From: Pascua guehoae
Lineage: Eukaryota > Basidiomycota > Tremellomycetes > Trichosporonales > Trichosporonaceae
Reading direction: 5' to 3'
NCBI GenBank assembly: GCA_001600415.1
Contig: BCJX01000018.1
Span: forward strand, 43,557-107,556
DNA length: 64,000 bases
The stretch's first letter is position 1; every line of letters starts with the position of its first letter. Made by a program: the position numbers and the translations under genes. Positions 21,674-32,203 of the stretch are shown here, piece after piece. The notes under the pieces were generated by a model, which saw only the letters and a list, made by a program, of their open reading frames with translations, ran no database searches and was not told where the DNA came from.

Positions 21674-23409
21674 CAGAAATATTCGCCACACGGAAACGTC
21701 AAACGGGGGGGAGGGGCTGAAGGCTAATGGGATTAGACTTGTGTGGGCCGAGTAAGCCTTTGTGCCGGTGAAAAGGTAATGCCGTCGAAGCTTAATTGGG
21801 TTTTGCAACCCCCCTGTCCCTGAGATCGCAATGTGTGCCGAGGAGTTTGACCTTTATCAGATTCCATGGTTACACACGTTGGCCAGCGCTTGCGGCAGTG
21901 CCGTGTGGGCAGCGTCATGAACATAGCCCCTCGGACCACCCGACCTCCATACCAGGGCACACCTAAACTGGACGCCTGTTTGATATATATATTGTCGGGC
22001 TTGGCTTCTGCCAGGGTATCCTGGCTGGCGGTATGTTTTACCAAGTGTGCAGTCGCGCGAGCAGGCCCGTGCACAGGTTACATGACGAGTAGAATGACAC
22101 GCCTGCTTTTGATTGACCAATGTACACTCTGCGGCTTATACCCGTGTATCACCGCATTCACAAGGCCCAGAAAGCCCAATTGTCGCGCCCTGGTGCACGG
22201 GACGCTTCGCGTGGCGTCAGATCTGGGACGCGTCCTCGAGTGATCGGTGGCGCCGCCAGGTTGTGGGGTATCCATGTCACGACGCGTCCGTATCGACCGT
22301 CGGTTGAGGCAGGGGGTAAAGGAAGAAGCTGGTTTACTTGTGCTACCGACACAGTGCCTGGGGGCTGGGCCTGATGGCTTATGGGCTTAAGTGCTTGTGT
22401 CCCAGGGATGTTGGTGGTGGCAAAGGTGTTCTAGGTAAAAGCAGGAGGCTGGGGGCTTGACGCGTCTGAGTCATGGCTTAAGTCATGTATATCCTTACTC
22501 ATAATTCCTGCAACAATATGAGTTCGCGTGCAAGACGATAGGGCTTACCCCAGATCGTCGCCCGGGTAATTGGCAGCGGAGCTCCGTGCTCTTTGGCTTT
22601 ACAAGTGTCTAGTCGCCAGTGTTGATTTGATGGCACTGCGAATTGTCAGAGTGCTCTGTGAGGCATGTTGCAATTGCAGTTTGCGGATTACCAATGCCTT
22701 CAATCAGGCGCTGATTCATTTTCCTAGTGCCTGATTTGGAGTCCCGCCACAACTTGCATTGGCCATTTGTAGCACAAGAGCGGTCTCGAAACCATGTGGT
22801 GTTGCCCATATCTCTTTGTACATTCTACACATGAACACACCCACATACGTAGTAATGTAAGAACCCACAGACAGTTTTCCCATGGTGGCTCTACAAGCAG
22901 AATCGCAAAGTACCCACCTGGGGTAGTTGAGTTGACAAAATGTTAGCTAAAAGGAGCCGAATCTGAAAAGCCGTCACCGTACAGGGAGGTTTTTTGCATT
23001 TTGGTTTCAATTTGGTTGATCGCAAAAGTTAGCGAATTTCTCCAATGTCATTTGAATACTTTACTAATGCTATCTCACTAAATTGTTAATGCAACGTTTG
23101 CATGGGTAAATTATGTCCCGTGCTTGCGTTCTTGGTGCTGCCTGCGGGTCTCACGGATACCATTGACTGCATCGTCAATGCTTCGCAGTGCATGAGCTTG
23201 CAGTATTAGCTAAAATACTGATGTGTTTGAATACTTTGTTAATCCCTCGACAGATGCCTTCGGAAATCAGCTAGGTAAAGTTGCGCATCGACACACTTCA
23301 GACCGATCCATGGTAGAGTACAGCAAGTCAACACCCTAACCTCCCCTACTCGTTGTACCGTGCGTTTACTTCGTGTGTACATTTAAACGTACCATACACG
23401 CACCATAGC

Positions 23410-23446
23410 TACATGTGGTAATCGCATAACTTTCCGGACACACCTC
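23410..23446. mobile_element. Single terminus of the short TIR element (copy E)
   Basis: Read on the minus strand it gives GGAGGTGTGTCCGGAAAGTT then ATGCGATTACCAC, which follows the left end of the copies at 74 and 18325 base by base with few changes. No convincing opposite arm was found within 150 bp, so this is probably a decayed copy or a solo end. Confidence 0.35.
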
Positions 23447-24040
23447 CATTGCTCTATTCTTTAATGTTCGCGTAGGATACTACGTCCTTTCAACATCTCC
23501 ATACAACAATGAGAATACCCAAAACAGGCACGCATTCTTCATGTCCTGCAGTGCGACAAGATAGCTCGCGTCCTCTCTGGAACTGTATGGGTTATTCTAA
23601 ACCGGGCCGTCGAATGTTATGATGTCGGATTGCAGTGTGGCAGTTGGAAGATATACGCAGGTGATAGGTGTGGCAGCGACTAGCCTCGCCAACTGTTACT
23701 GATTTATCAGGGGCGTGCCAGGCTGTCGAGAAGTGCTTCCAGCGTGCACCAGAACCCTCCTTAGCGGTCACTCTACCAGCCAGGCAACGACAAGGGCAAA
23801 CGACGACGCCAGTTCTCCCTATTCCTCCTCAACCCACATCCAAAAAAAAGCTGCACAATCTACCGCTCATGTTGCAACAACCAGCACACTTTATCTCGCA
23901 GCCTAGTCGCACTGTGCCCCCCTACGTGTATAATAACCCCTCTCCCTTGTGTCCGTCAAAGTTAAAGATAGGTGTCACTTCCGCCGTGTTGTAGTGCCGG
24001 GTTGGGCCTCATTAATTACAGAAAAGGGCTAGAATCATCA

Positions 24041-24133
24041 GGCCACTTAGCTCAGTTGGTTAGAGCGCATGCTTAACACTGGATTTCCAGTATCTAGCGC
24101 ATGAGGTCGGCGGTTCGACCCCGCCAGAGGTCA
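24041..24133 (+). tRNA. tRNA-Val(AAC), intron-containing
   Basis: Acceptor GGCCACT pairs with AGAGGTC (one mismatch). The D-arm is GCTCAGTTGGTTAGAGC, the anticodon stem CATGC/GCATG has a TTAACAC loop (anticodon AAC), and the T-arm is GGCGG TTCGACC CCGCC. A 19-nt intron (24079-24097) sits at the canonical position after base 37. A T-run ends transcription just downstream (24138-24142). Confidence 0.92.
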
Positions 24134-25447
24134 GATCTTTTTGTTTGCGCTTGATACCTGTCGTGTGGTGTTGAATGTGCTTGGTAGATTATTTTTGTTG
24201 TCGCAGTTTCACTCGGTGGATTGTGGTTGTTGGAGCAGTTTTACTTTGAGCGCGCACTTGTTCCCGTCGAGTGCAGTGGGGGCGTAAGCAGTCTGTGCTG
24301 GGACAACGAGGTTGCGGACGAGCCCTTGAGATTTGATAATACAAAATGCAAACTCAAGGCAGCACGTATTATCGAGAAGGTGATGAACTCCTGCTACCAC
24401 TTAGGCTATATAACTGCGCGAGCAGTTAAGGGTTGTGATTAGAATATACAGCTCCCCCCGTACGAACGTCGCTCTGTTCGGCCGAGAATAGGTGGCGGAT
24501 TCCCCAGTTATTTACCGAGGATATGGGTTATAAACCGTGAGAGACGGCAACGTGGCTCGTTTGTTATAGAAGTAAATGTTTCGCCACCATATCTTCACCT
24601 GTCCGTTCAATTGTTTGGAAGAAGTTGATGGGCACAGCTCTACAGGACTTAACATGATGACACATTGACATTCTATGAACCCTGCTCTCACACTACCGAA
24701 GGAACCTTCTTGTAAATCGACATCTTTACCCACAGGAGGTGTAGCAGTCATTGGCAATGTGCCCCGTAGTCGAGAGGCCTGAACTGGACCCAGTCTGGTT
24801 TTGAAAGGAATGTCCTGAATAGCCTTGCACTTTTCTGCATCAGCTTCGCCTGGCAGAGGGAGTGAACGCGCGAGATACGGTTTGGACATTGGCTTTAATC
24901 GGTCTGATTCTCCACAATGGCATTAGTTGACTTTATTCCAGCACTTACTCAGCACCTCTCACTCCGTTAATATGCTCATAGGAAATCTGAGATCCGTGAC
25001 GGAGGCTGACTATCTGAGCTCGGTCACCGCCGAGGGAGTGTCCAGACTAAAGCGTAAGGAAGTTTGTCAGAGCGTTAGCAGCTAATGGCAACATGGAAGG
25101 CATGCCAGCAATTTGGTTCAAATGCGAGGACAAGGGTGAAGTGAAGAATCACAAGTAGCGTTTTAGAGAAACAGAAGCATCATGCACGACGTGCCCCCAA
25201 GCTCCCCCCACCCACACCCCCCACCCCTTCGACAGACACACCCACTCGTTCTAAAAGCCTATCCATGGCGTGGACAGAAGACGAGGAGCACAAAGGATAT
25301 ACTGCAGTAAGGACATTAGAAATAACATTAGCGGAATCAAAAGGTTGGATTTGAATCAAGTCAAATCCCGTGCCTGGCAATTGTTGTGCCTCCACCTACG
25401 AAGATTCCACTTCGACTCTCTGCTCGGTCAACGTTTGCATCCACACC
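24134..25447. other. Intergenic region upstream of POP4
   Basis: AT-richer than the genes, with no ORF of coding character. ORFs at 24221-24442 and 24512-24889 have no recognisable motif. It contains the POP4 promoter; a C-rich tract lies near 25190-25225. Confidence 0.4.
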
Positions 25448-26623
25448 ATGACGACACCATCACGAACCGGCACGCCTCTGTCGCGCGCCTCGAGCGTCTC
25501 CGCTCCGTCTGCGGGGCCATCGATGACGACAGACCTGTACCGTCCACTCGCGGCACAGTTGCAGGTGAGCTAGGTAGCCGGTGGAGCTCGCCCTCGACTG
25601 CGTCCTTCACCAACTGACCCTGCAGCGTCCCCTAGCACCACTTGTCGACAGCAAAAGCGGGACTGACCTGCCGGGACTCCTTGGCCTCGATGCTGGGACC
25701 TATTCGTCACGGTTGTCGGGCAAGACGGTCATGCTCACGGACCTGCCTTCGGCGGGACCGAGCAGCCTGGTGCAGGGCCGGAAGCGCAACCGGGGTGATC
25801 CTGCGGCACGGCAGGCGGACCGGGAGCGGCAGGCTGCGGAAGCCAAGGATCGCGCCGAGCGGGGCGTGGATGGTATGCGGAGGACACGGCAGCGTATTGC
25901 CAACACTGGTCCTGGGTCGACTGTCGAGTGAGTTGCATTTGCTCAGCGACGAGGGTCCGAATGCTGATAACAAAAAGTTACGCAACCATCCTCCCCGTCC
26001 ACTACCTGCATGTGCGGTACATGTCCCAGCTGCTCGGTCTGCCTGTGCGCGGCGCGGCTGCTGCGCCACCACCCCCCACATCGGCGCGGCAGGGGCTGCA
26101 GATCCTCCCCGGGCTGTCCTTTGAGGCTCTCCAGTCGCGCCTCGTCAAGGTGGACCTGACGGGCGCGCTCCTGCGCGTGCGTGCGGCCAAGAACCCAGAC
26201 CTGGTGGGCATCGCGGGCCTCGTCCTTGAAGAGACAGCAGGCACGTTCCGGCTCGTCGGCAAGGACTCGCTCGTGCGCGTCGTCCCCAAGCGCGGGTCGC
26301 AGCTGACCCTTGCTTTCCCGGCCTACGCAAGCGACGATACCACTGACATGGCCGCGCATGTCGCGTCGTGTCCGCAGATGGAGGTGGACATCCTCGGCGC
26401 GGCGTTTGCGTTCCGGTCAGGCGACCGCGCGGGGCGCAAGTTTCGCCAGGCCCAGGGAGCAGGTGGGAGCGGATGGGGCGAAGAGTGGGTCGAGGCAGAG
26501 TGGTCGGATGTGCTGGGCAAACTCGATGAGGACGAGACTAAGCATGTGCCAAATCGGCGTAGGAAGAGGGGAAAGTCGAGGAGGAAGGATCCACTCGCAC
26601 ATGGAACAATCCAGGTGTTTTGA
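25448..26623 (+). CDS. POP4: RNase P/MRP subunit Pop4 (Rpp29)
   Basis: Three exons (25448-25564, 25626-25927, 25978-26623) give 354 residues. The first 130 are Ser/Thr/Arg-rich; a helical charged segment follows (RQADRERQAAEAKDRAERG). The conserved Rpp29 core begins YATILPVHYLHVRYM. It continues with SRLVKVDLTGALLRV, PDLVGIAGLVLEETAGTF and VRVVPKRGSQLTLAFP, then DILGAAFAFRSGDRAGRKFR, which is the Sm-like beta-barrel of the family. The tail is Arg/Lys-rich. Pop4 binds the catalytic RNA of RNase P and RNase MRP in the nucleus for tRNA 5' and rRNA processing. All conserved blocks are present and both introns use GT/AG borders. It is convergent with the DHA2-type transporter, whose stop is 147 bp away. 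Confidence 0.92.
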
Positions 26624-26770
26624 TATGTATGCATGTGTATTAAGTGGTGGCTGGCGCCGGGTTGGTTTGTACTTTTTTAAAGGTGGTGGTGTTATGCTGC
26701 TCTGCTCTGGAACTGCCCCTAATGTACCTCCCTCCACTGATGACTGGACCCATGCAACACTCGGCCAAGT

Positions 26771-28803
26771 CTAGACCTTCTCATCATTCTCCAGCGCTTT
26801 CTCTGGTTTGCCATCGGGCCCCACCTTTGAAACGATCCCAATACCGTGCAGCGAGACGAGAGCCAGCAGCATGGCCGAGTAGCTGAACGCCGAGCAGAGG
26901 AAGAATGCCGAGTGCAGTCCCTTGAGGTGTGCGTCGATAGCGTCCATTCCCGTCGCCAACGCCTTGCTGGTCTGCGTCGTGGCCATGACGGACGTGAACG
27001 TGAGTCCCATTGAGCCGCCGAGCTGTAGAAGCGTCTGGAACAGTGCTCCCGAGTCAGCGTGTTTCGATGGACGCAAGAAACTCACCTGCTGCAACGCTCT
27101 GCTCGTCCGGGAGCGCCAGGCGCGAGACAAAGATCGAGCCAGTCGGCATGAGGCAGTCGGCACCAATGACCATGAGGTACATGGCGTTGAACGGAAACGT
27201 CCAGTAGTTTTGGTCGCGCGATGAGACACCAAGGAAGGTACTCGAGAGACTAATATCAGCAGATGTAAATGTTGGTGATGGGGACAACGTACCCTGTGGC
27301 CAAGAGCCCGGTGCAGATGAGGATCTGGGTAGGAACTCGGTGGACGACTTTGGCAATCACAAAGTTGCAGAGGAGGCCCGAAATGGGACACGGCAGGAAA
27401 CGAAGGACGGCACCCACAGTACCCGTCATCTGCACCTGCTGGTAGTAGAGGGTTGCGTGGTAGCCGACGCTGATGAATCCCATCCACGCGACAAAGCCGA
27501 CAAAGTAGACGGCTGCGAGGCGACCCTTGGCGCGCGTGAACAGCGCGAGGCGCAGGAGTGGGGGCCGCTGGGTGTAATGGATCGTATAGTACTCCCAGGC
27601 AAAGAAGCCAACAAGGGCGAGGATGGAAACGATGAATAGCGCGTAGATATCTAAGACGTGTCAGCACTTGGTGCAGGCATCGACCACTGCGTGGTTGAAC
27701 TCACATGGGGTACCCCACCCTTGGGGTGCGCTTGTGCCTTGGCTGACCGTGAACTGAAGAAGGACGAGGCCAGAGGTGACGAGCGCTGCACCCGTCCAAT
27801 CGATTCGGGCTCCCTTTTCCCTCGGCTTGTCTGGGGGAACGAACGCGATTGCAAGTGCAAGAATGACAACCGCAAGGCCGGCAAAGATCCACAATATCGC
27901 ACGCCATGTCGGTTCGGCGTACGCAGCGAGGACACCGCCGAGGACCAAACCGGTTCCACCGCCCATCGGAGCTCCTGCAGCAAAGAGGGCAAACGCTGTC
28001 GCGCGCTGCTTTCCGTGAATGTTGGCAGCAATGATTCCCATGCCTGCGGGGATACTGGTTGTTAGCCATGGAGCCGACGCGCTTCACTTCACTCACCCCA
28101 TGGAAGCGCCTGCGCCCGCTAGCGCCCGCGAGATGATCAACCCAACGCCAGAGTGCATAAACGACCCACCAAGGGACCAGATGGCATACCAAGCGATGCC
28201 GCCAATGAAACACCGCTTGCGGCCGTAGACGTCGGCGAGGCGGCCGCTGAGGAGCAGGAAACACGCAGAGGTGAGAGCGTACGCCGACGAGATCCACTGC
28301 AAATCGCTCTGCGCAATACTGAGCTCTTCTTGGATGATGGGTAGGGCGATGTTGAGCCCCTGCTGCCCCCCACCGGACATGGCGAGTGTGAACGCGACCA
28401 TGAGCATGAGACCGATTCGCCGACCGCGCGAGAGCTGTGGTGGGTCGTCGCTGGCCGTGGAGTCTGGTGGGGGTGGGGGCTCGGCATCCGTGCTCTTGTC
28501 CGTCGAGGGTCTCGGAAGCGAGGTGTGCGAGTCGGTCTTCTGGTCGTCGTCCGGGGTGAGAGTGGATTCAGTCATCACCCGCCCATGTGCCAAGAGGCGA
28601 GGCTCGGCCGCCTCTTCGGTATCTCGACTCGCTTGCAAGGTCAGAGGATCACCGCTTGCTTTGGTCAACATCATGTCGTCGTCAACAGACCCGCGTACTG
28701 GATCATCGGTGCTGCTGCCTCTATCGGTCTTCCAGCCCTTGGTTGTAGGAGATGGGATCGTGGGCGAGGTGGAGGCAGGCGGTTCGGGTGTTGGGTGGTG
28801 CAT
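26771..28803 (-). CDS. DHA2-type MFS drug:H+ antiporter
   Basis: The ATG at 28803 opens a disordered N-terminus of about 125 residues (Asp/Ser/Pro-rich), unusually long for this family. Membrane segments follow, with SDLQWISSAYALTSACF and motif A (GRLADVYGRKR). The antiporter motif C appears as AAGAPMGGGTGLVLGG. Later blocks include PTWRAILWIFAGLAVV, YYTIHYTQRPPLLRL, YHATLYYQQVQMTGTVGAVL and MGLTFTSVMATTQTSKAL. The order and QWISSAYALT signature fit 14-TM DHA2 exporters related to fungal multidrug and siderophore efflux pumps. The protein ends LENDEKV at 26771. About six short introns are seen. The substrate is unknown. There is no neighbouring biosynthetic cluster, so a general detoxification role is most likely. 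Confidence 0.87.
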
Positions 28804-29241
28804 GATGGCAGTTGATGATCTTGGCGGCGAATACTGAAGGCGCTGAAAAATCGTCGGCGATGTGCCGTATTCATAGTATCAGATACTGGGAGAATGCGGG
28901 TGAAACAGGTTCGTCAGCTACTCGGACCAGTTAGTAAGCTGCGCATTGCGTGCCGGGTGCGAAGTTGCACGACACATGCTTCTTGTGTTCGACTCGACTG
29001 CGGCCGATGGGCACGGTGGCGTGCGGCAACTATAACGGTCCCCCATTGGACAGTGGTGCCCGTGTGACCAGTTGCCCACCTCACAATCAGCTTCTGTAAC
29101 GAGCGTGTTAGCAATCAAACCATGACGGAGCGGTAGTTGGTATTCTGCCGATCGGCAGGTCGGGCTCAGACACATGTCTTGGCGGTGAACCAAAATAAAG
29201 CCTAGGCGAGCACAACAGAGTGGGTGGATACAGACAAAAGG
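28804..29241. other. Promoter region of the DHA2 transporter
   Basis: Between the transporter start and the 3' end of the rhodanese gene, both on the minus strand. No ORF or repeat of note. Confidence 0.4.
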
Positions 29242-29949
29242 CTAGATGATAACGGGAATCATGTCGTTTGGGTACTTTTCCTTCCACGCCTTGAGTCCGC
29301 CCGCGAGAATGTAGGCCTTCGACCCCTTCCATCCGTGGTCGTCGGCGTGGTCCTGGTACCATGCCGCGGAGCGGGGCCCACGACCGTTGGGCTTGCAGCT
29401 GTTGCAGTGGAAGACGACAATGGGGATGCTGCACGGTCAGGCACAGCTGCGATGCACGTCCATGTACACTTCCATGTACATCGGGAAGTCTGACATACTT
29501 TTGCAGAAGGGTGTAGATACGCGGGAGCGTCTGGAAGAACGTCTGCGCCGGGAGGTTGATAGAGCCCGGGAGGACAAATGCGCCGTCGTCCTGATGCCTG
29601 TTAGCCAGTGTCCGCGCCACCAAGCCACGCCACACGAGCACGCGACGCAGCACAGCTATTGCAAGACGGTACGCACCACCAAGTCCGCGTTGGTACGGAC
29701 ATCAACAATGACATAGTCCCTGCCCGCGGCCTTGCTCTGGACGAGCTGGTGGAGCTCCTCGGGGGAGATATCAGGAACGTTTGCGCGCGGCGCCGGCAGA
29801 GCCGAATGCCATGCCTTCTTTGCGGGCTTCGAGTTGGCGTCGGCGGCAGCAGACATGGTGAATCGTCGCAGCGGCGCAGAGGGATGCAAGAGCTGGGCGG
29901 AGAAGGGCCTCGAGGCGGCGCGAATGGCACGGGGTGGTGAAAGGACCAT
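29242..29949 (-). CDS. Rhodanese-domain protein, probably mitochondrial
   Basis: A single rhodanese fold encoded in four exons. From the outer ATG (29949) the protein opens MVLSPPRAIRAASRPFSAQLL then LHPSAPLRRF, an Arg/Ser-rich presequence free of acidic residues. An in-frame second ATG at 29856 (MSAAADANSKPAKK) would give a cytosolic form. The domain reads ISPEELHQLVQ, VIVDVRTNADL, then DDGAFVLPGSINLPAQTF and IPIVVFHCNSCKPNGRG, and closes AYILAGGLKAWKEKYPNDMIPVII. The catalytic loop has a Cys (HCNSC) with Arg eight residues after the first Cys, longer than the CX5R loop of Cdc25-like rhodanese proteins. A sulphurtransferase or arsenate/phosphatase-like activity is possible; which one cannot be told here. 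Confidence 0.82.
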
Positions 29950-30548
29950 TGTGCAGAGCGGTTGGTACAGGCTGGTCGACGAGGGGCAGTGGATGAGGGC
30001 AAGCCAAAGGACGACGGGGACGCCCGTGTGACCGTGGGAGACTAGTGACGACATGCTCTTGGTCGTGTTTCAAGCCAGCCAGTAGTAAGTACTTCGAGCC
30101 GTGCACGCTGATACAAACACAAACCCCAACTACTTGAGTACTCTCTGTCGCAGTCAGCTGCGACCGATTAAGCATATGTACGGATGCTGACTTGTGCACA
30201 AGCAGCGCAGCAGACTGTCGACATGTTCCATGACCTGCAAGCAACGACAGAATAGGGGCACTCGTGTCAAACTTCCGAGGTGGCACAGACTTGTCATGTG
30301 AGCCACCAACTGGACACTGCTATCCTTACACAAGCGTCATCTCCTCCCTCACCTTGCCGGGAACTCAACATAGCGCTCACCACCAGGCTCCTTGCCTCTG
30401 GGACAAGGGTATTTCAAATATTATCAAGTGCAGATCGTTCATATTGCGAGTTCAAAAGGAGTGTGTGCAGCAAGGTGAGCTGCCTAGTGAAACTGGGTCG
30501 GCACTGGCCCACCAACTGTACTACTTATAGTTCCAAGCAACGTGGTGC
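29950..30548. other. Intergenic region between rhodanese and AA14-like genes
   Basis: Promoter of the rhodanese gene and 3' flank of the AA14-like gene. No coding signal or repeat was recognised. Confidence 0.4.
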
Positions 30549-32203
30549 TTAGAACTGACCCCGGTGCTTGCCGTGGCCACCCTGGCGACCGGCCTTGTGC
30601 TGGGCGACGCCAGCCTCGTCGCGCTTGGTCCGCCCGGCCTTGTCCAGCCTCATTTGCCCGAGGACCCAAGCCTTAATGTCCGAGTCGTCGGCAGGGGCGT
30701 ACTTGTAGGTGGTGACAGCGGAAGCGGCAGAGGACGAGGTGGTCGAAGCAGCAGCAGCAGCGGCGGCGGCGGCCGCCGCGGAAGAGGACGAAGCAGCAGC
30801 AGCGGCCGACGAGGACGAAGCAGCAGCAGCGGCGGCCGAAGAAGACGAAGCAGCAGCGGCAGCCGAGGACGACGAAGCGGCCGCCTCCAACTTCCACTGG
30901 TTGAGGACCCAAGCCTTGATCTCAGAGTCGTCGGCCGGGGCATACTTGTAGGTGGTGACAGCGGGAGCGGCCGAGGACGAGGTGGACGAAGCAGCAGCAG
31001 CGGCGGCAGCGGCGGAAGAGGACGAAGCAGCAGCAGCGGCAGCGGCCGACGAAGACGAAGCAGCAGCGGCGGCAGCCGAGGACGAAGCAGCAGCAGCGGC
31101 AGCTGAGGACGAGCTCACGACAGTGGAAGTGACAGACGAGGTGGCGACGGCGTCCTTGGTCCAGTTGGCACACTGGGGGGCATTGTTGGTCATGTTGGCG
31201 CGAACCTTGGGCACAAGAGGGATACCCTCGTAGTCGGTACGGGCGTTACGGCTCGTGCCCCAACCACCGAGGAACCCCTGGTGCATAGGAGCCCAGTCGC
31301 ACTCGTGAGCATAGAGGGACTCGTTGGGCACCTCCCAGAGGTCGGTCTGGGCGCCGTTCGTGAAACCGTAGTCGCCGTTGTAGAAGGGAGGGTCATTCAC
31401 GCCCTGGAAGTTGTTGTTGCGCTCGTTCTGGAACCTTCCCTGGTCAGTTCTGGCTTGTGCCTGGAACATACCAGTAGTGGGGCTGCTTGGCACCAGCAGT
31501 GCAGTTGTTCTTGTCAAAGGGGCACTTGCGGGCGACATTGGGCTTGGGGATGGGAACGGTACCGGTCTGGCCGGTGACGTTGCAGCGACTGCCGATGAAG
31601 TACATTTCACCAAACGAACCGGCCTCGGGCGAGTGGATCCAGCCCCACATGCAGTGGCAGCCGCCCTCTGGACACGCCGGGAGGCCAGCAGGGATAGCAA
31701 AGTCGGTCGCCTGGACCCAGGGGCAGGTGTAGTTTGTGGAGATGACGGCAAAGTCCTCTGGCTTGATCTTGGTAACGTCCGACTCGTAAGCGATGGCGAT
31801 ACCGCAGCCACGGACGTCCTGGACCAGGTCGTAGGGAGTGAGCATCTTGTCGACCGTGTGAGTGGTTCCCATGTCGCTGCCAATGGCCGTGTCGCAGCAT
31901 CCCGCGTTAAGGTTGCGAGCCGGGACGCCGGTGCTGCACGAGACGGTGGCCTCGAAGATTCCGCCGGCAGGAAGCTGGTGCATGACGCCCTCGGGAGGCG
32001 GGTCGTTGATGAGCTCGCCGTGGAACCACCATTCGTCAAAGTTGAGCTTCGCCAGGGGGTTGTTGCCCCCAACCATGTACTTGCGCGCTCTGGCGTCAGT
32101 CCACTGCTAGCGGCCGAGGAGCTCACCCATAGTTGGCGTGGCCGTTGATCTTCAGGTGGGCGCTCGCCGGCACCGCGGCGAGCAGGAGAAGAGCGGGAAT
32201 CAT
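30549..32203 (-). CDS. AA14-like lytic polysaccharide monooxygenase with repeat-rich tail
   Basis: Secreted copper enzyme. Signal peptide MIPALLLLAAVPASA is followed directly by His (HLKINGHANYG), as needed for a histidine-brace LPMO. After an intron the core reads ARKYMVGGNNPLAKLNFDEWWFHG, then LPAGG and SDMGTTHTV (candidate second Cu-binding His), GCGIAIAYESDVTKIKPEDF, CPEGGCHC then MWGWIHSP, and FGEMYFIG (axial Tyr candidate). These are the blocks I recall from AA14 enzymes, which act on xylan-coated cellulose. A second intron (31433-31470 region) joins HYW to FQNERNNNFQGV. The C-terminal third is unusual: Ala/Ser tracts alternate with two copies of a 26-residue module (TTYKYAPADDSEIKAWVLNQ and TTYKYAPADDSDIKAWVLGQ), and the end is basic (KHRGQF). 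The tail probably anchors or spaces the enzyme at the cell wall; that is inference. Confidence 0.8.

Larger units (their letters stand above)
20756..24040. other. Long intergenic block, partly AT-richer
   Basis: The first part is the promoter of the Apn1-like gene, with A-runs near 20887 and 21027 and a twice-repeated motif around GACGCCGAAACCGGCG (21109-21175). From about 22.4 kb the DNA becomes visibly AT-richer, most clearly at 22980-23300, with no ORF of protein-like composition. It holds three copies of a GAGGTTTTTTGCATT motif and a terminus resembling the TIR element family (23410-23446). No transposase, rRNA or other gene was recognised. Confidence 0.4.

Noticed and set aside
22400..25400. 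AT-richer, gene-poor region considered as a centromere or mobile-element cluster
   Set aside because: Only about 3 kb, without retrotransposon proteins or long repeats; the evidence is too thin to name it.
26771..32203. Transporter, rhodanese and AA14-like genes as one biosynthetic or degradation cluster
   Set aside because: The genes share a strand but have separate promoters, unrelated predicted functions and no core biosynthetic enzyme.
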